A DNA stretch of 64,000 bases from Sutcliffiella horikoshii (lineage in GTDB: Bacteria > Bacillota > Bacilli > Bacillales > Bacillaceae_I). The stretch is from NCBI RefSeq assembly GCF_021991925.1, contig NZ_RXZI01000001.1:186001-250000 (forward strand). The letters run 5' to 3'. The notes beneath the pieces are model-generated. The model made no database searches. It was given only the letters and a program-made list of their open reading frames with translations, and was not told the origin of the DNA. The position numbers and the translations under genes were made by a program. Each line of letters starts with the position of its first letter. Positions within the stretch are counted from its first letter, which is position 1. Of the stretch, positions 8,458-17,287 are shown in pieces.

Positions 8458-9705
8458 ATGAAAGCAAAAAAATGGTTGGCAGCATTAGGTGTCACGACAA
8501 TGCTTGTTGGGGGAGTGTTATCAGGTTGTAGCGGTGGAAGCAGCGGTTCTTCTGAGGGTTCCGGTGATAATGTGGAAATCACCCTAGCCGGTTGGGGGGG
8601 GAATCCATCTGAGACCCGTCTATTAAAAGAAGCCTTGAATGCTTTTGAAGAAAACAACCCTAATATTAAAGTCAAGCATGAAGTCATTTCTGATCAGTAT
8701 ATGGATGTAATGAAAACCCGTCTTATTGGTGGAGAAGCACCAGATGTCTTCTATTTGGATGCTTTTGAAGCCCCGGCCCTGATTGAAACAGGGGTACTTG
8801 AGCCACTTGATGATTATGTGACAGAAGAATTTGATGTGGAAGATTTTGAACAACCGCTTTTGGAAGCTTTCCAAAAGGATGGCGTGACATATGGATTCCC
8901 GAAGGACTATTCAACTCTTGCATTATTTTACAATAAAAAGATGTTCGAAGAAGCCGGTGTAGAAGTTCCAACTACATGGGATGAAGTCAGAGAAGTTTCC
9001 AAAGAGTTGACGAAAGATGGTGTAGTTGGCCTTGGAGTGGCACCCGAACTTGCGAGAATGTACTACATTGCAGAATCACTAGGTGGAGAAGTGGTGAAAG
9101 ATGGTAAAGCAAACTTTGGAGATGACAAAGTAATTCAAGCATTACAACCCATTATCGACCAACGCAATGAAGATAAAACTGCCGCACAAGCTACTGATGT
9201 AGGTGCAAACTGGGGTGGGGAAATGTTCGGTCAGGAAAAAGCGGCAATGGTAATCGAGGGGAACTGGGCAATTCCTTTCCTAGAGGATACATTCCCAAAT
9301 GTCGATTATGGAACTGCGGAACTTCCAACAATCAATGGGGAACAAAACACGATGGCTTATACGGTTTCCTACGTTATGAATGCAGGATCTGAGAAAAAAG
9401 AAGCATCATGGAAGTTGATTGAGTTCCTTACTGGCCCTGAAGGTATGGAAATATGGACGTCCAAAGGGTTTGCATTGCCTACTAGGAAGTCTGTAGCAGA
9501 AAAACTTGGCTTTGACCAAGATGAAAAACGAGCAGCACTTGTTTCTGGTGCATCCTACGCAACGGTATGGGCTAATGGTGTAAACCTACCGACAATCATG
9601 AATAATTTTAACAACCAATTTGTATCTGCCTTCCTTGGACAGCGACCACTAGATGAAGCGTTAAAAGAAGCTGAAAAGCAAGCAAACAGAGAAATTGGCG
9701 AGTAA
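8458..9705 (+). CDS. Sugar ABC transporter substrate-binding lipoprotein
   Basis: A 415-residue extracytoplasmic binding protein of the MalE-like cluster. It has a lipoprotein signal peptide with lipobox LSGC (Cys24) and a Gly/Ser-rich linker. A mature domain with the ITLAGWGGNPSETRLLKEAL start and the WKLIEFLTGPEGMEIW ending is usual for oligosaccharide binders. It sits between the glucosidase and two permease genes. The following intergenic region contains three hairpins, which would favour production of more binding protein than permease. Confidence 0.92.
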   Translation: MKAKKWLAALGVTTMLVGGVLSGCSGGSSGSSEGSGDNVEITLAGWGGNPSETRLLKEALNAFEENNPNIKVKHEVISDQYMDVMKTRLIGGEAPDVFYLDAFEAPALIETGVLEPLDDYVTEEFDVEDFEQPLLEAFQKDGVTYGFPKDYSTLALFYNKKMFEEAGVEVPTTWDEVREVSKELTKDGVVGLGVAPELARMYYIAESLGGEVVKDGKANFGDDKVIQALQPIIDQRNEDKTAAQATDVGANWGGEMFGQEKAAMVIEGNWAIPFLEDTFPNVDYGTAELPTINGEQNTMAYTVSYVMNAGSEKKEASWKLIEFLTGPEGMEIWTSKGFALPTRKSVAEKLGFDQDEKRAALVSGASYATVWANGVNLPTIMNNFNNQFVSAFLGQRPLDEALKEAEKQANREIGE

Positions 9706-9741
9706 TTCTTGCTTATAGATTTATTGGAATGCCATGTGCCG

Positions 9742-9870
9742 GGCTGTCTGTTTAGTTAGAGATGGACAGCCTTGCACTTGATTTGTGAAGTCTCTACTGA
9801 CTTCTTTGTGAAGAAGAAAAGATAAATTTTTCTTCTTTAGAAAGAGTTCATGTAGATAAAAAGAACTCTT
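9742..9870 (+). repeat. Three intergenic hairpins between binding-protein and permease genes
   Basis: GGCTGTC (9742-9748) pairs with GACAGCC (9765-9771). AAGAAGAAAA (9811-9820) pairs with TTTTCTTCTT (9828-9837). AAGAGTTC (9842-9849) pairs with GAACTCTT (9863-9870). A short GAAGTC/GACTTC stem lies at 9787-9804. None has a clear long T-tail except the A/T-rich one, so they more likely shield or process the upstream mRNA than stop transcription fully. Confidence 0.55.
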
Positions 9871-9893
9871 GGAAGGGAAAAGGAGTGAAAAAA

Positions 9894-10799
9894 ATGAAGA
9901 AAAAACGTACCTATTCAAAGAGGTCACTACGAGAGGCTACACAAGGTTATTCTTTTATGGCCCCAACCATTTTTGTATTGGCATTATTTATTATCGGTCC
10001 TATTATTTATGCATTTTTCTTATCTTTCCATAAGGTACAGCTATTAGGTACGGCGACATATCAATTTGTAGGATTGAGCAATTTTACAAATATAACGGAC
10101 GATGGACGGGCTTTACGGGCTCTTTGGAATACTTTTAAATATGTCATCATCGTTGTGCCCATCCAAACACTGCTTGCACTCATTCTTGCTGCAACGCTAA
10201 ACGCGGGCTTGAAAGGGCAAAGTATTTTTCGGATTGTCTACTTCCTTCCGACATTAACATCATCTGCAGTATTAACGTTGATTTTCATGTGGATGTACAA
10301 TCAGAATGGATTGGTAAATGAAATTCTATCCGCTGTCGGACTCCCCACTTATAACTGGATAGGAGATCCAAGTGTAGCGTTAATAGCAATCATGATTATG
10401 AATATCTGGGCTACGGCACCGTTCTTTATGGTCATCTACCTTGCTGCCCTCCAGGACATTCCTGAATCTTTATACGAAGCGGCAGAATTGGATGGGGCAA
10501 ATGCTTTCAAAAAGTTTATATATATTACGGTACCAAACTTACGTCCGGTGACATCCTTTGTTGTCATCATGGGCTTGATCGGGACGTTCCAGCTGTTTGA
10601 TCAGTCCTTCATTTTCTCAGGGGGATCTGGCGGACCTGATAACTCTACATTGACAGTTGTGTTATTAATCTATCAGTATGCCTTCAAGAGCCTGGGGACC
10701 ATGGGCTATGCTGCAGCTATTGCTGTTATGCTATCCCTTGTTATACTGGTCGCAACATTATTGCAACGAAAATTTTCCAAAGAAGAATCTCTATATTGA
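9894..10799 (+). CDS. Sugar ABC transporter permease (MalF-like)
   Basis: A 301-residue inner-membrane permease with six predicted helices and the cytoplasmic EAA loop (LYEAAELDGANAFKKFIYI) that docks on the ATPase. The ATG at 9894 is preferred because AAGGAG lies nine bases upstream; an in-frame GTG at 9885 overlaps that site. It pairs with the next gene as a heterodimeric channel for the binding lipoprotein. No ATP-binding gene is present in the operon, so a shared MsmX-type ATPase encoded elsewhere is expected. Confidence 0.92.
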   Translation: MKKKRTYSKRSLREATQGYSFMAPTIFVLALFIIGPIIYAFFLSFHKVQLLGTATYQFVGLSNFTNITDDGRALRALWNTFKYVIIVVPIQTLLALILAATLNAGLKGQSIFRIVYFLPTLTSSAVLTLIFMWMYNQNGLVNEILSAVGLPTYNWIGDPSVALIAIMIMNIWATAPFFMVIYLAALQDIPESLYEAAELDGANAFKKFIYITVPNLRPVTSFVVIMGLIGTFQLFDQSFIFSGGSGGPDNSTLTVVLLIYQYAFKSLGTMGYAAAIAVMLSLVILVATLLQRKFSKEESLY

Positions 10800-10811
10800 G
10801 GGGGCTGCATC

Positions 10812-11639
10812 ATGAAGAAGAAGCTTAGTATCGGTAAAGCATTTTTATATGGTATTCTCGTCCTGTATGCGGTTATTACCCTTGTTCCATTTATATGGGC
10901 AGTCTCTTCTTCCTTTAAAACGTTAGAAGAAATCGTTAGTGGGACGATCAATTTCATACCGAGAAATTTCACTTTTGATAATTATAAACAGATTTTCTTA
11001 GAACAGGAGCTATTCCCTCGTTGGCTGTTGAACAGCTTGATTATCGGATTGGCGGGCACTTCCTTGAACCTGTTATTCAACTCAATGGCAGGGTATGCCC
11101 TGGCGAGGCTCAGTTTTCCAGGACGGAAAACGTTGTTTATCATTGTTCTTGCAGTCCTAATGATTCCTGCACAAGTAACAATGATTCCCAACTACTTGAT
11201 TCTTCGTGAATTGGGGTGGCTAAATTCCTATCAAGGCATGATCGTACCCGCAATGATTAATGCGACTTTTATCTTTATGATGAGGCAATTCTTCATCAAC
11301 TTCCCGAAAGAATTGGAAGAGGCGGCAGAAATGGATGGGCTTAGTAGATTCGGTACTTTTTTTAAGATTGTGCTTCCTTTGGCGAAACCAGCCCTAGCAG
11401 CCCAGGCAATATTTGTATTCATGGGATTCTGGAACGACTTTATGCGTCCGTTGATCATTCTGTCGGATCCTTCGATGTTCACTTTACCACTAGGATTGAA
11501 CACGTTCAAAGGCCAATACATCAGCTACTGGAACTACATTATGGCCGCGTCCATGGTATTCACCCTCCCGGTACTGCTCATCTACGGATTCTTTAACCGC
11601 TATTTCATAAAAGGAATCTCCTTCACAGGGGGCAAGTAA
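10812..11639 (+). CDS. Sugar ABC transporter permease (MalG-like)
   Basis: A 275-residue partner permease with six membrane helices and the EAA loop LEEAAEMDGLSRFGTFFKIV. It ends GISFTGGK, characteristic of MalG-type subunits. It starts 12 bases after the MalF-like gene, is the last gene of the operon, and is followed by two strong hairpins. Confidence 0.92.
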   Translation: MKKKLSIGKAFLYGILVLYAVITLVPFIWAVSSSFKTLEEIVSGTINFIPRNFTFDNYKQIFLEQELFPRWLLNSLIIGLAGTSLNLLFNSMAGYALARLSFPGRKTLFIIVLAVLMIPAQVTMIPNYLILRELGWLNSYQGMIVPAMINATFIFMMRQFFINFPKELEEAAEMDGLSRFGTFFKIVLPLAKPALAAQAIFVFMGFWNDFMRPLIILSDPSMFTLPLGLNTFKGQYISYWNYIMAASMVFTLPVLLIYGFFNRYFIKGISFTGGK

Positions 11640-11666
11640 AACCATCATCCTTCTTTGTAATGAGAC

Positions 11667-11686
11667 CCCGCCTATAAATAGGCGGG
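11667..11686 (+). terminator. Terminator 1 after the sugar operon
   Basis: CCCGCCTA / TAGGCGGG stem with TAAA loop, followed by TTTC. Confidence 0.7.
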
Positions 11687-11706
11687 TTTCGACGTTAAAG
11701 CGGAAA

Positions 11707-11743
11707 TTCCTTTGGGGGTCTGACCCCCAAAGGAACTTTTTTT
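11707..11743. terminator. Terminator 2 after the sugar operon, carrying a GGGGTC-TGACCCC core
   Basis: A 14-bp palindromic stem (TTCCTTTGGGGGTC / GACCCCCAAAGGAA) followed by a run of seven T. It is shared with the convergent gene that ends at 11749. A related GGGGG-ACAGA-CCCC sequence occurs at 38056-38069. Confidence 0.85.
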
Positions 11744-11748
11744 ATTCT

Positions 11749-12096
11749 TCAATCTCTACCATAGCTCACATCTTTATCAGGGTGGGTAAAGGGGACACCT
11801 TGAGGTTTTTTTGATTTCTCGACGAGTTCCCGGTTTTCAGCTGAATTCCATCCGATATCATTTGTTGGATGTACCCATTGATCCCCTGCCATGATTGCGG
11901 GGTCGATGTCGTCGCTCCAATTATTTAAGGGCGATTTTTCGGAATTGTATTTGCTGTCTCCGATAATGACTCCATGTTCATTGACAAATGGTGGTTGCAT
12001 TTTCATATTGGAGCCTTTGAAAGATGGGGAGTTGATTTGATGTGGCATCGTTTCCTCCATATAAGGTACTTCCGGTGTTTGATCTTTTTCTTTCAT
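11749..12096 (-). CDS. Small conserved hypothetical protein, possibly DUF3905
   Basis: A 115-residue hydrophilic protein without membrane segments. It contains MEETMPHQINSPSFKGSNM, GDSKYNSEKSPLNNWSDDID and GWNSAENRELVEKSKKPQG, a pattern I associate with the Bacillus DUF3905 family. The ATG at 12096 is chosen because GGAGGTG lies seven bases upstream; a GTG three codons earlier overlaps that site. It converges on the sugar operon terminator and is divergent from a group of very small genes. Function unknown. Confidence 0.7.
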   Translation of the reverse strand: MKEKDQTPEVPYMEETMPHQINSPSFKGSNMKMQPPFVNEHGVIIGDSKYNSEKSPLNNWSDDIDPAIMAGDQWVHPTNDIGWNSAENRELVEKSKKPQGVPFTHPDKDVSYGRD

Positions 12097-12179
12097 ACCT
12101 TTCACCTCCGCGGGATGTATAGTTTTAGCATTTCTTTAAAATAAATAAGTATGTACCAAGAAAAAGGAGGAAGGATCAA

Positions 12180-12311
12180 ATGACAAAGAAATTTGAGATT
12201 GCACACCTTTCAGAAGACAAGCTCGAACAGATTTCGAAATATGAGCAAAAATTACGGGAGGAAATCGGGGAGGAAATTGTTTTAATTGCCTATGAAGAAT
12301 GTGAAAAATGA
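12180..12311 (+). CDS. Small hypothetical protein (43 aa)
   Basis: A 43-residue acidic, probably helical protein (MTKKFEIAHLSEDKLEQISK... ending IVLIAYEECEK) preceded by AAAGGAGG at a good distance. The dense Glu/Lys heptad-like pattern suggests a short amphipathic helix. It overlaps nothing and is followed 35 bases later by another tiny gene in the same direction. I do not recognise it, but the ribosome site and codon use support translation. Confidence 0.65.
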   Translation: MTKKFEIAHLSEDKLEQISKYEQKLREEIGEEIVLIAYEECEK

Positions 12312-12346
12312 CATAGGGGCAACCTACTGTCATGGGGGTGATAGAA

Positions 12347-12502
12347 ATGGCAAAGAGAAAAGTTGCCCACGATGCAGCGAAAAACAATAACAAAACACCG
12401 AAGGAAAGCTTGCCGGATACGGAGTTTTCTGCTGAATATCAACAAGAGGATATGATTCGCGGTGCAAACCGCAATTCCAAAAAAGGTCGACAAGGGAAGT
12501 AA
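12347..12502 (+). CDS. Small basic, Asn/Lys-rich hypothetical protein (51 aa)
   Basis: A 51-residue hydrophilic protein beginning MAKRKVAHDAAKNNNKTPKE and ending RGANRNSKKGRQGK. A GGGGGTG ribosome site lies eight bases before the ATG. The composition (Lys, Asn, Gln, Gly, no Cys or Trp) resembles minor small acid-soluble spore proteins, but I cannot match it to a named one. It lies in a run of three small co-directional genes. Confidence 0.65.
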   Translation: MAKRKVAHDAAKNNNKTPKESLPDTEFSAEYQQEDMIRGANRNSKKGRQGK

Positions 12503-12516
12503 GGGGGATTTATAAG

Positions 12517-12702
12517 ATGGATAAACATACAAAAAAGAAAAAACAGAAGCAGGCACACAAAGAGGATCATGCGATTTCACATGACAGCTTGAAAGAAGAA
12601 TTCGGTCCTGAATTCGGTGACCCTAATGCTGCGAAAGCTTTTGAAAATGCAATTGAATCGAACATCAAGAAAAACAAAAAAGATAAAAAGAAAAACTGCT
12701 AG
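12517..12702 (+). CDS. Small Lys-rich hypothetical protein (61 aa)
   Basis: A 61-residue protein starting MDKHTKKKKQKQAHKEDHAI, with a central acidic EEFGPEFGDPNAAKAFENAI segment and a Lys-rich end. AGGGGGA lies nine bases upstream of the ATG and the gene starts 14 bases after its neighbour, so the two are probably cotranscribed. The Lys-rich ends flanking one amphipathic helix could bind nucleic acid or membrane; this is inference only. It ends inside a terminator shared with the convergent radical SAM gene. Confidence 0.65.
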   Translation: MDKHTKKKKQKQAHKEDHAISHDSLKEEFGPEFGDPNAAKAFENAIESNIKKNKKDKKKNC

Positions 12703-12730
12703 CTGAAATCAGCTGGCAGTTTTTCTTTTT
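12694..12730. terminator. Bidirectional terminator overlapping two gene ends
   Basis: AACTGC-TAGCTGA / TCAGCT-GGCAGTT forms a long stem with an AA-containing loop and T-rich flanks on both strands. The stop codon of the convergent radical SAM gene (12709-12711) and the end of the 61-aa gene both lie within the stem. Confidence 0.8.
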
Positions 12731-14472
12731 TCTGAAGAGATGGGGAAGATCTCTGTTTTGTTTGTAGTCTGATTGAAGTAGACAAGAACAAAATTTTCTT
12801 TTTCCCTGATTTGTCCTTTTTCAAGGTAGAGGGACAAGTCAAAATGGATGGTTTCGACCATGGTATGTTTATATAGTTCTTTTTCATTTAATTGCAGCTT
12901 CGTAAATGCTTCACCCATCAAATCGGGGGATTTTACGATCTCTTTATAGATGCCGGTACGAACGTCTTTATCCAGACGGTCCTGCCACCATGGTTTACGG
13001 GGCTTGAACTTCTGGTGGCGCAAGTAATCATATTTCATCAAACTTTCTACAACACCAAGCGTTGCCACATCTTCCTCTTGTAAAAAGGCATAAAGTCGTT
13101 TGTACAGATCTTCCAATTGATGACCGATTCTGGACCAGCCTTGCTTGTCCCAATACGATCCGAAATCTTGGAAGAAATCGAATGGCGTTTCAAATACTCC
13201 TGAAACCAGATGCTCAACAGTAGCATCCATTCTATGGTCATTCCAATACTTCTCCAGAACGTCCTCCACCTGCTTGATGCGGATGATGTCATCAAAACTC
13301 AATATGTTGTTGCCGAGTATCTCATATGGGGCATGGTCCATATAAATGTAATCATGCTCTTTAGAGCGAATTCTAAGCCCCGTTCCCCGTAGCATCTTCA
13401 AAAAGCCAAGTTGAAGTTCTTCAGGACGTAGTGCAAATACATCATTGAATGTTTTCTTGAATGAGTGGTAATCCTCTTCCGGCAAACCTGCAATCAAGTC
13501 AAGATGTTGATCGATCTTTCCTCCATCCTTGACCATGGTCACAGTACGAGATAGTTTCGAGAAGTTCTGCTTTCGCATGACGAGTTCGTTAGTCGCATCA
13601 TTGGTTGATTGTACACCGATCTCAAAGCGGAACAAGCCGGCAGGAGCTTCCTGATTTAAGAACTCGATGACTTCAGGTCGCATGATATCAGCGGTGATCT
13701 CAAATTGGAAGACGGTTCCCGGTAGATGCTCATCAATCAGGAAACGGAACATTTCCATGGCATAACTGCGACTGATGTTGAAGGTGCGGTCCACAAACTT
13801 GATGGTCTTTGCTCCGTTGTTCATCAAGAAGCGAATATCCTCTTTTACTTTTTCACGGTCAAAATACCGTACGCCTACTTCTATAGAAGATAGGCAGAAT
13901 TGACAGCTGAACGGACAGCCCCTGCTCGTTTCAAAGTAGGTCACTCGCTTCCCCAGCTGTGCCAGGTCCTCTTCAAAGCGATAAGGAGAAGGGAGTTCCT
14001 TCAGATCCACTTTGTTTCGTTGAGGGGATATCTTTTTCTCAGTGCCCTCACGATAAGCCAAACCGCTGATGCTAGCGAAGTTCCCTTCACCTTCTAGTTC
14101 TTGTAAAAGTTGTTTGAACGTCATTTCGCCTTCCCCAAGAACAATGAAATCGACGTCTGTCAGGCGGTCGAGCCACTCTGTCACGTCATATGTCACTTCA
14201 GGACCACCAAGGACAATCGTTAACTCAGGGTTGATTTTCTTCAACATGCTCATAACTTTGATTGTCTCTTCTATGTTCCATATATAACAACTGAATCCTA
14301 TGACATCAGGCTTTCTTTGGATCAAGTCTGATACTATATTCATGACAGGGTCTTTGATGGTATATTCGGCTAAATCTACTTTGTATTCTGGTGCTGCATA
14401 AGCTTTCAAATAACGAATAGCAAGGTTGGTATGGATATATTTTGCATTTAAGGTTGACGCGATTATTTTCAT
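12709..14472 (-). CDS. B12-binding-domain radical SAM protein
   Basis: A 587-residue enzyme. Residues 1-130 form a cobalamin-binding Rossmann-like domain (MKIIASTLNAKYIHTNLA..., VIGFSCYIWNIEE). The radical SAM core follows, with the iron-sulfur motif SRGCPFSCQFCLSS (CxxxCxxC). The C-terminal third resembles the DUF4080 extension often found in this Bacillus family. Such proteins use cobalamin and SAM for radical methylation or rearrangement, but the substrate of this group is unknown. It is transcribed alone and converges on the tiny genes, with a 560-base gap to kinE upstream. The DxH-x-x-G cobalamin ligand is not obvious. Confidence 0.85.
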   Translation of the reverse strand: MKIIASTLNAKYIHTNLAIRYLKAYAAPEYKVDLAEYTIKDPVMNIVSDLIQRKPDVIGFSCYIWNIEETIKVMSMLKKINPELTIVLGGPEVTYDVTEWLDRLTDVDFIVLGEGEMTFKQLLQELEGEGNFASISGLAYREGTEKKISPQRNKVDLKELPSPYRFEEDLAQLGKRVTYFETSRGCPFSCQFCLSSIEVGVRYFDREKVKEDIRFLMNNGAKTIKFVDRTFNISRSYAMEMFRFLIDEHLPGTVFQFEITADIMRPEVIEFLNQEAPAGLFRFEIGVQSTNDATNELVMRKQNFSKLSRTVTMVKDGGKIDQHLDLIAGLPEEDYHSFKKTFNDVFALRPEELQLGFLKMLRGTGLRIRSKEHDYIYMDHAPYEILGNNILSFDDIIRIKQVEDVLEKYWNDHRMDATVEHLVSGVFETPFDFFQDFGSYWDKQGWSRIGHQLEDLYKRLYAFLQEEDVATLGVVESLMKYDYLRHQKFKPRKPWWQDRLDKDVRTGIYKEIVKSPDLMGEAFTKLQLNEKELYKHTMVETIHFDLSLYLEKGQIREKENFVLVYFNQTTNKTEIFPISSEKRKTAS

Positions 14473-15036
14473 GGTAAATCCATCATACTCCTAGTGAAAA
14501 AATTCTATAACTAATACAGTTTATCATAATTTAAGGCTATTTTCGTAAACTTTGTTGCTTTGGAAAATTTTTAAAGTGACCGTTATATTCCTTACTGTCG
14601 TGCTCTTTTCCCTGCAATACTAAATATGCTACGTGCATATCTAGAGTAAGTAAGCAGTAAAAAGTCCAATTTCCGACTTTTTACTAGTGAAAAGCTACAA
14701 TTATTTAGAAGAGAGCCTAATTAAAATGTAGGAGTCATGGTTTGCAGGATATTTTGTACCGCTAGCAAAATTTCCCTCTCCTTTCCATTATCAACAGGAA
14801 AGTAGTAAATATTACAAAAAGATTTCTGAAATGACTTTTTTATTGCGTTAAATGTAGAAGAAAGGATTTAAGGGGAGAAACGTAGAATTTAATTTAGAGC
14901 AGAAGTGCGTTTTTATTACATTCAACAAAACACCTCTGAAAAAAGACCTATAGTGCGGGATATATCAGCCGCGTTTTTAAAAAAATAATTATTTAAAATA
15001 TGGGAAGAAAAAATAAATGATAAGTGGGGGAAGGTT
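14473..15036. other. Long intergenic region between the radical SAM gene and kinE
   Basis: Divergent promoter region of 564 bases with very low GC. It holds a perfect 11-bp inverted repeat AGTAAAAAGTC / GACTTTTTACT (14656-14666 and 14675-14685, 8-base loop). No open frame with a ribosome site was found. TGTAGAA at about 14850 only weakly resembles a Spo0A box. Confidence 0.4.
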
Positions 15037-17247
15037 ATGATCCAACACATGGTAAAGGAAGAGACCAAAAAGTTGGAGGTAGAGATAGAGACTCTGACAA
15101 ACAAACTTCACAAGCTTGAAAAGGAAAATAGATTTCTGCAACTTACATTTGAGCATGCCAATGATGCCATTATATTGTTCAATGAAAATGTGGAATTCTT
15201 TCAGGTCAATCAAAAGGCTTGCGAGCTTTTTGAACTATCAAGGGAAGGTCTATTAGGTCGTAAATTGCATGACTTTCTTGATTTGATGTCCAAAGAAGAA
15301 GTGGAGTTTCAAGAAGCACAATTGGATGAATTAGGGGAATTGAAAAATGAATTGGTTGTGCGACTAGACAATGGAACGATAAAGTATGTGGAATACTCAG
15401 CAGTTCGGAACCCTGATGAGAGCGGATTGGACATATGCATCATCCGTGATATTACCGCGAAGAAGAAGCTAGAGAAAGAGTCGAATAAGAGCAAGCAGAT
15501 GTATCATGATGTAATAAATCGGGCGGTGGATGGTATTGTTGTGTTTGATAAGGAAGGGTATTTTATAGATGTGAATCCCGCTTTTTGTTCAAACTTTGCC
15601 ATGCCGAAATTAGACCTTCTCCAGTCCAAGCTTGATGATTTTGTAGAAGAGGATTTCCAATACAAGATGAAAAAAATCTGGAGCCTTCTTGATAATCATG
15701 GCAGGGTGAGAGGGGAATTGCCGGTTATTCTTCACACAGGGGAACGGAAAACATTTGAAGTGACGATTACTGCGAACATCTATGATGATTATTACCTTGC
15801 CATCATGAGGGATGTGACGGAAAAACGTAATATGGAGCTTCAGCTTCAGAAGAGTGAAGAGAGATTCAGGGAAATGTTCCAGCATGCCTTGGATGCGATT
15901 GTACTGGTAGATAACAGTGGAGAAATCATGCGTGCAAACCCAGCTGCAAGCAGGGCATTTGAACTTCCATTGGATGAGCTGATACATTCCAAGCTTCACT
16001 GTTTTGTTCCAAGACATAGTAAAAGAGTGTTTTCCATCATGAAACAGTTTGTAGCCAATGGTGAAATCAGGGAAGAGCTGGAGTTTCATATGCCGAATGG
16101 TCAGAAGAAGCTCCTAGAATTTACAGCAAATAAGGGCATCATTGATGGTTTTAATATGATTATCTTCCGTAATGTCAGTGAACGCAGGAAAATGGAAAAG
16201 GACCTGAGGGAAAGTGAACAAAAGTTCCGCAAGATTTTTGATAACGCGATGGATGGTATCCTTTTGTGGGATAACAAGTGTAACATCATTGATGCAAACC
16301 CGAATGCCAGCAAAATACTGAAGCTTCCAAAAGAAGAGTTAGTTGCGAACTATCTTCACTACTATCTACAGCATGAGCAGTTCCAGGACCTCCAAAGCCA
16401 CTGGAAGGATTGCCCGAATAGCGAAGAGCTAAGTGGCGAAGTTTGTCTCGAAGATGAGACTGGCATGCAAATTATTGAATATTCCGCTAAGAAAAATGTC
16501 ATTGAAGGTTTACACATGACCATCTTCAGAAATATCACAGAAAAAAGAGAGATGGAGGATCAGCTACGAAAGTCCGACACCCTTACAGTGGTAGGAGAGC
16601 TAGCGGCAGGTATCGCCCATGAGATAAGAAACCCGATGACAGCATTAAAAGGGTTTATTCAACTCTTGCAAAATAGCATGAATGAAGACCAGTATGCGAT
16701 GTATTTCGATGTGATCACCTCTGAATTAAAAAGGATAGAATCCATCATTACCGAGTTTCTTGTATTGGCCAAACCCCAGGCAATTTCCTATCAACGCAAG
16801 AGTGTCACGGTAATCATGAAAGAGACACTCGACCTGTTAAGTGCCCAGGCGTCGCTTGACAATGTCCAATTCGTCACATCCATTGAAGAAGGGTTACCTG
16901 ATATCTATTGTGAACCGAATCAATTAAAACAGGTTTTTATCAATATACTAAAAAATGCAATAGAAGTGATGCCAAAAGGTGGTACAGCTTCTGTGGCGCT
17001 ATCAAAAGAGGATGGGGAACAGGTACTCATATCCATTAGGGATGAAGGAATCGGTATACCCGAAGATAAGCTAAAGAAGCTTGGCGAACCGTTCTATACC
17101 ACGAAGGACCGTGGAACAGGGCTTGGGCTTATGGTAAGCTATAAAATAGTAGAAGAGCACAATGGTACCATTGAGGTGAGCAGCGAGCTAGGAAAGGGCA
17201 CGACCTTCCACATAAGGTTGCCTATCGGAACACCTACAGTACATTGA
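15037..17247 (+). CDS. kinE: Multi-PAS sporulation sensor histidine kinase (KinE-like)
   Basis: A 736-residue cytoplasmic histidine kinase with no membrane helices, the length of KinE. A short N-terminal coiled coil (residues 5-35) precedes four PAS domains at about 35-140, 155-260, 275-385 and 395-505. The dimerisation/phosphoacceptor helix has His528 in ELAAGIAHEIRNPMTALKGF. The ATPase domain carries the N box NILKNAIEVMPKGG and the G boxes DEGIGIPEDK and GTGLGL. KinE-type kinases feed phosphate to Spo0F in the sporulation phosphorelay. The position just ahead of ogt matches B. subtilis kinE-ogt. There is no cognate response regulator beside it, as expected for an orphan phosphorelay kinase. 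Confidence 0.85.
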   Translation: MIQHMVKEETKKLEVEIETLTNKLHKLEKENRFLQLTFEHANDAIILFNENVEFFQVNQKACELFELSREGLLGRKLHDFLDLMSKEEVEFQEAQLDELGELKNELVVRLDNGTIKYVEYSAVRNPDESGLDICIIRDITAKKKLEKESNKSKQMYHDVINRAVDGIVVFDKEGYFIDVNPAFCSNFAMPKLDLLQSKLDDFVEEDFQYKMKKIWSLLDNHGRVRGELPVILHTGERKTFEVTITANIYDDYYLAIMRDVTEKRNMELQLQKSEERFREMFQHALDAIVLVDNSGEIMRANPAASRAFELPLDELIHSKLHCFVPRHSKRVFSIMKQFVANGEIREELEFHMPNGQKKLLEFTANKGIIDGFNMIIFRNVSERRKMEKDLRESEQKFRKIFDNAMDGILLWDNKCNIIDANPNASKILKLPKEELVANYLHYYLQHEQFQDLQSHWKDCPNSEELSGEVCLEDETGMQIIEYSAKKNVIEGLHMTIFRNITEKREMEDQLRKSDTLTVVGELAAGIAHEIRNPMTALKGFIQLLQNSMNEDQYAMYFDVITSELKRIESIITEFLVLAKPQAISYQRKSVTVIMKETLDLLSAQASLDNVQFVTSIEEGLPDIYCEPNQLKQVFINILKNAIEVMPKGGTASVALSKEDGEQVLISIRDEGIGIPEDKLKKLGEPFYTTKDRGTGLGLMVSYKIVEEHNGTIEVSSELGKGTTFHIRLPIGTPTVH

Positions 17248-17287
17248 TTAATATCTTGATATCAGCTTAATAAGAGAGGAAACGATT

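Noticed and set aside
12180-12702. Type I toxin-antitoxin or bacteriocin cluster in the tiny genes
   Set aside because: None of the products has a membrane helix, leader peptide or double-glycine motif, and there is no immunity or export gene.
14840-14860. Spo0A box upstream of kinE
   Set aside because: TGTAGAA differs from TGNCGAA at the key C position and stands alone.
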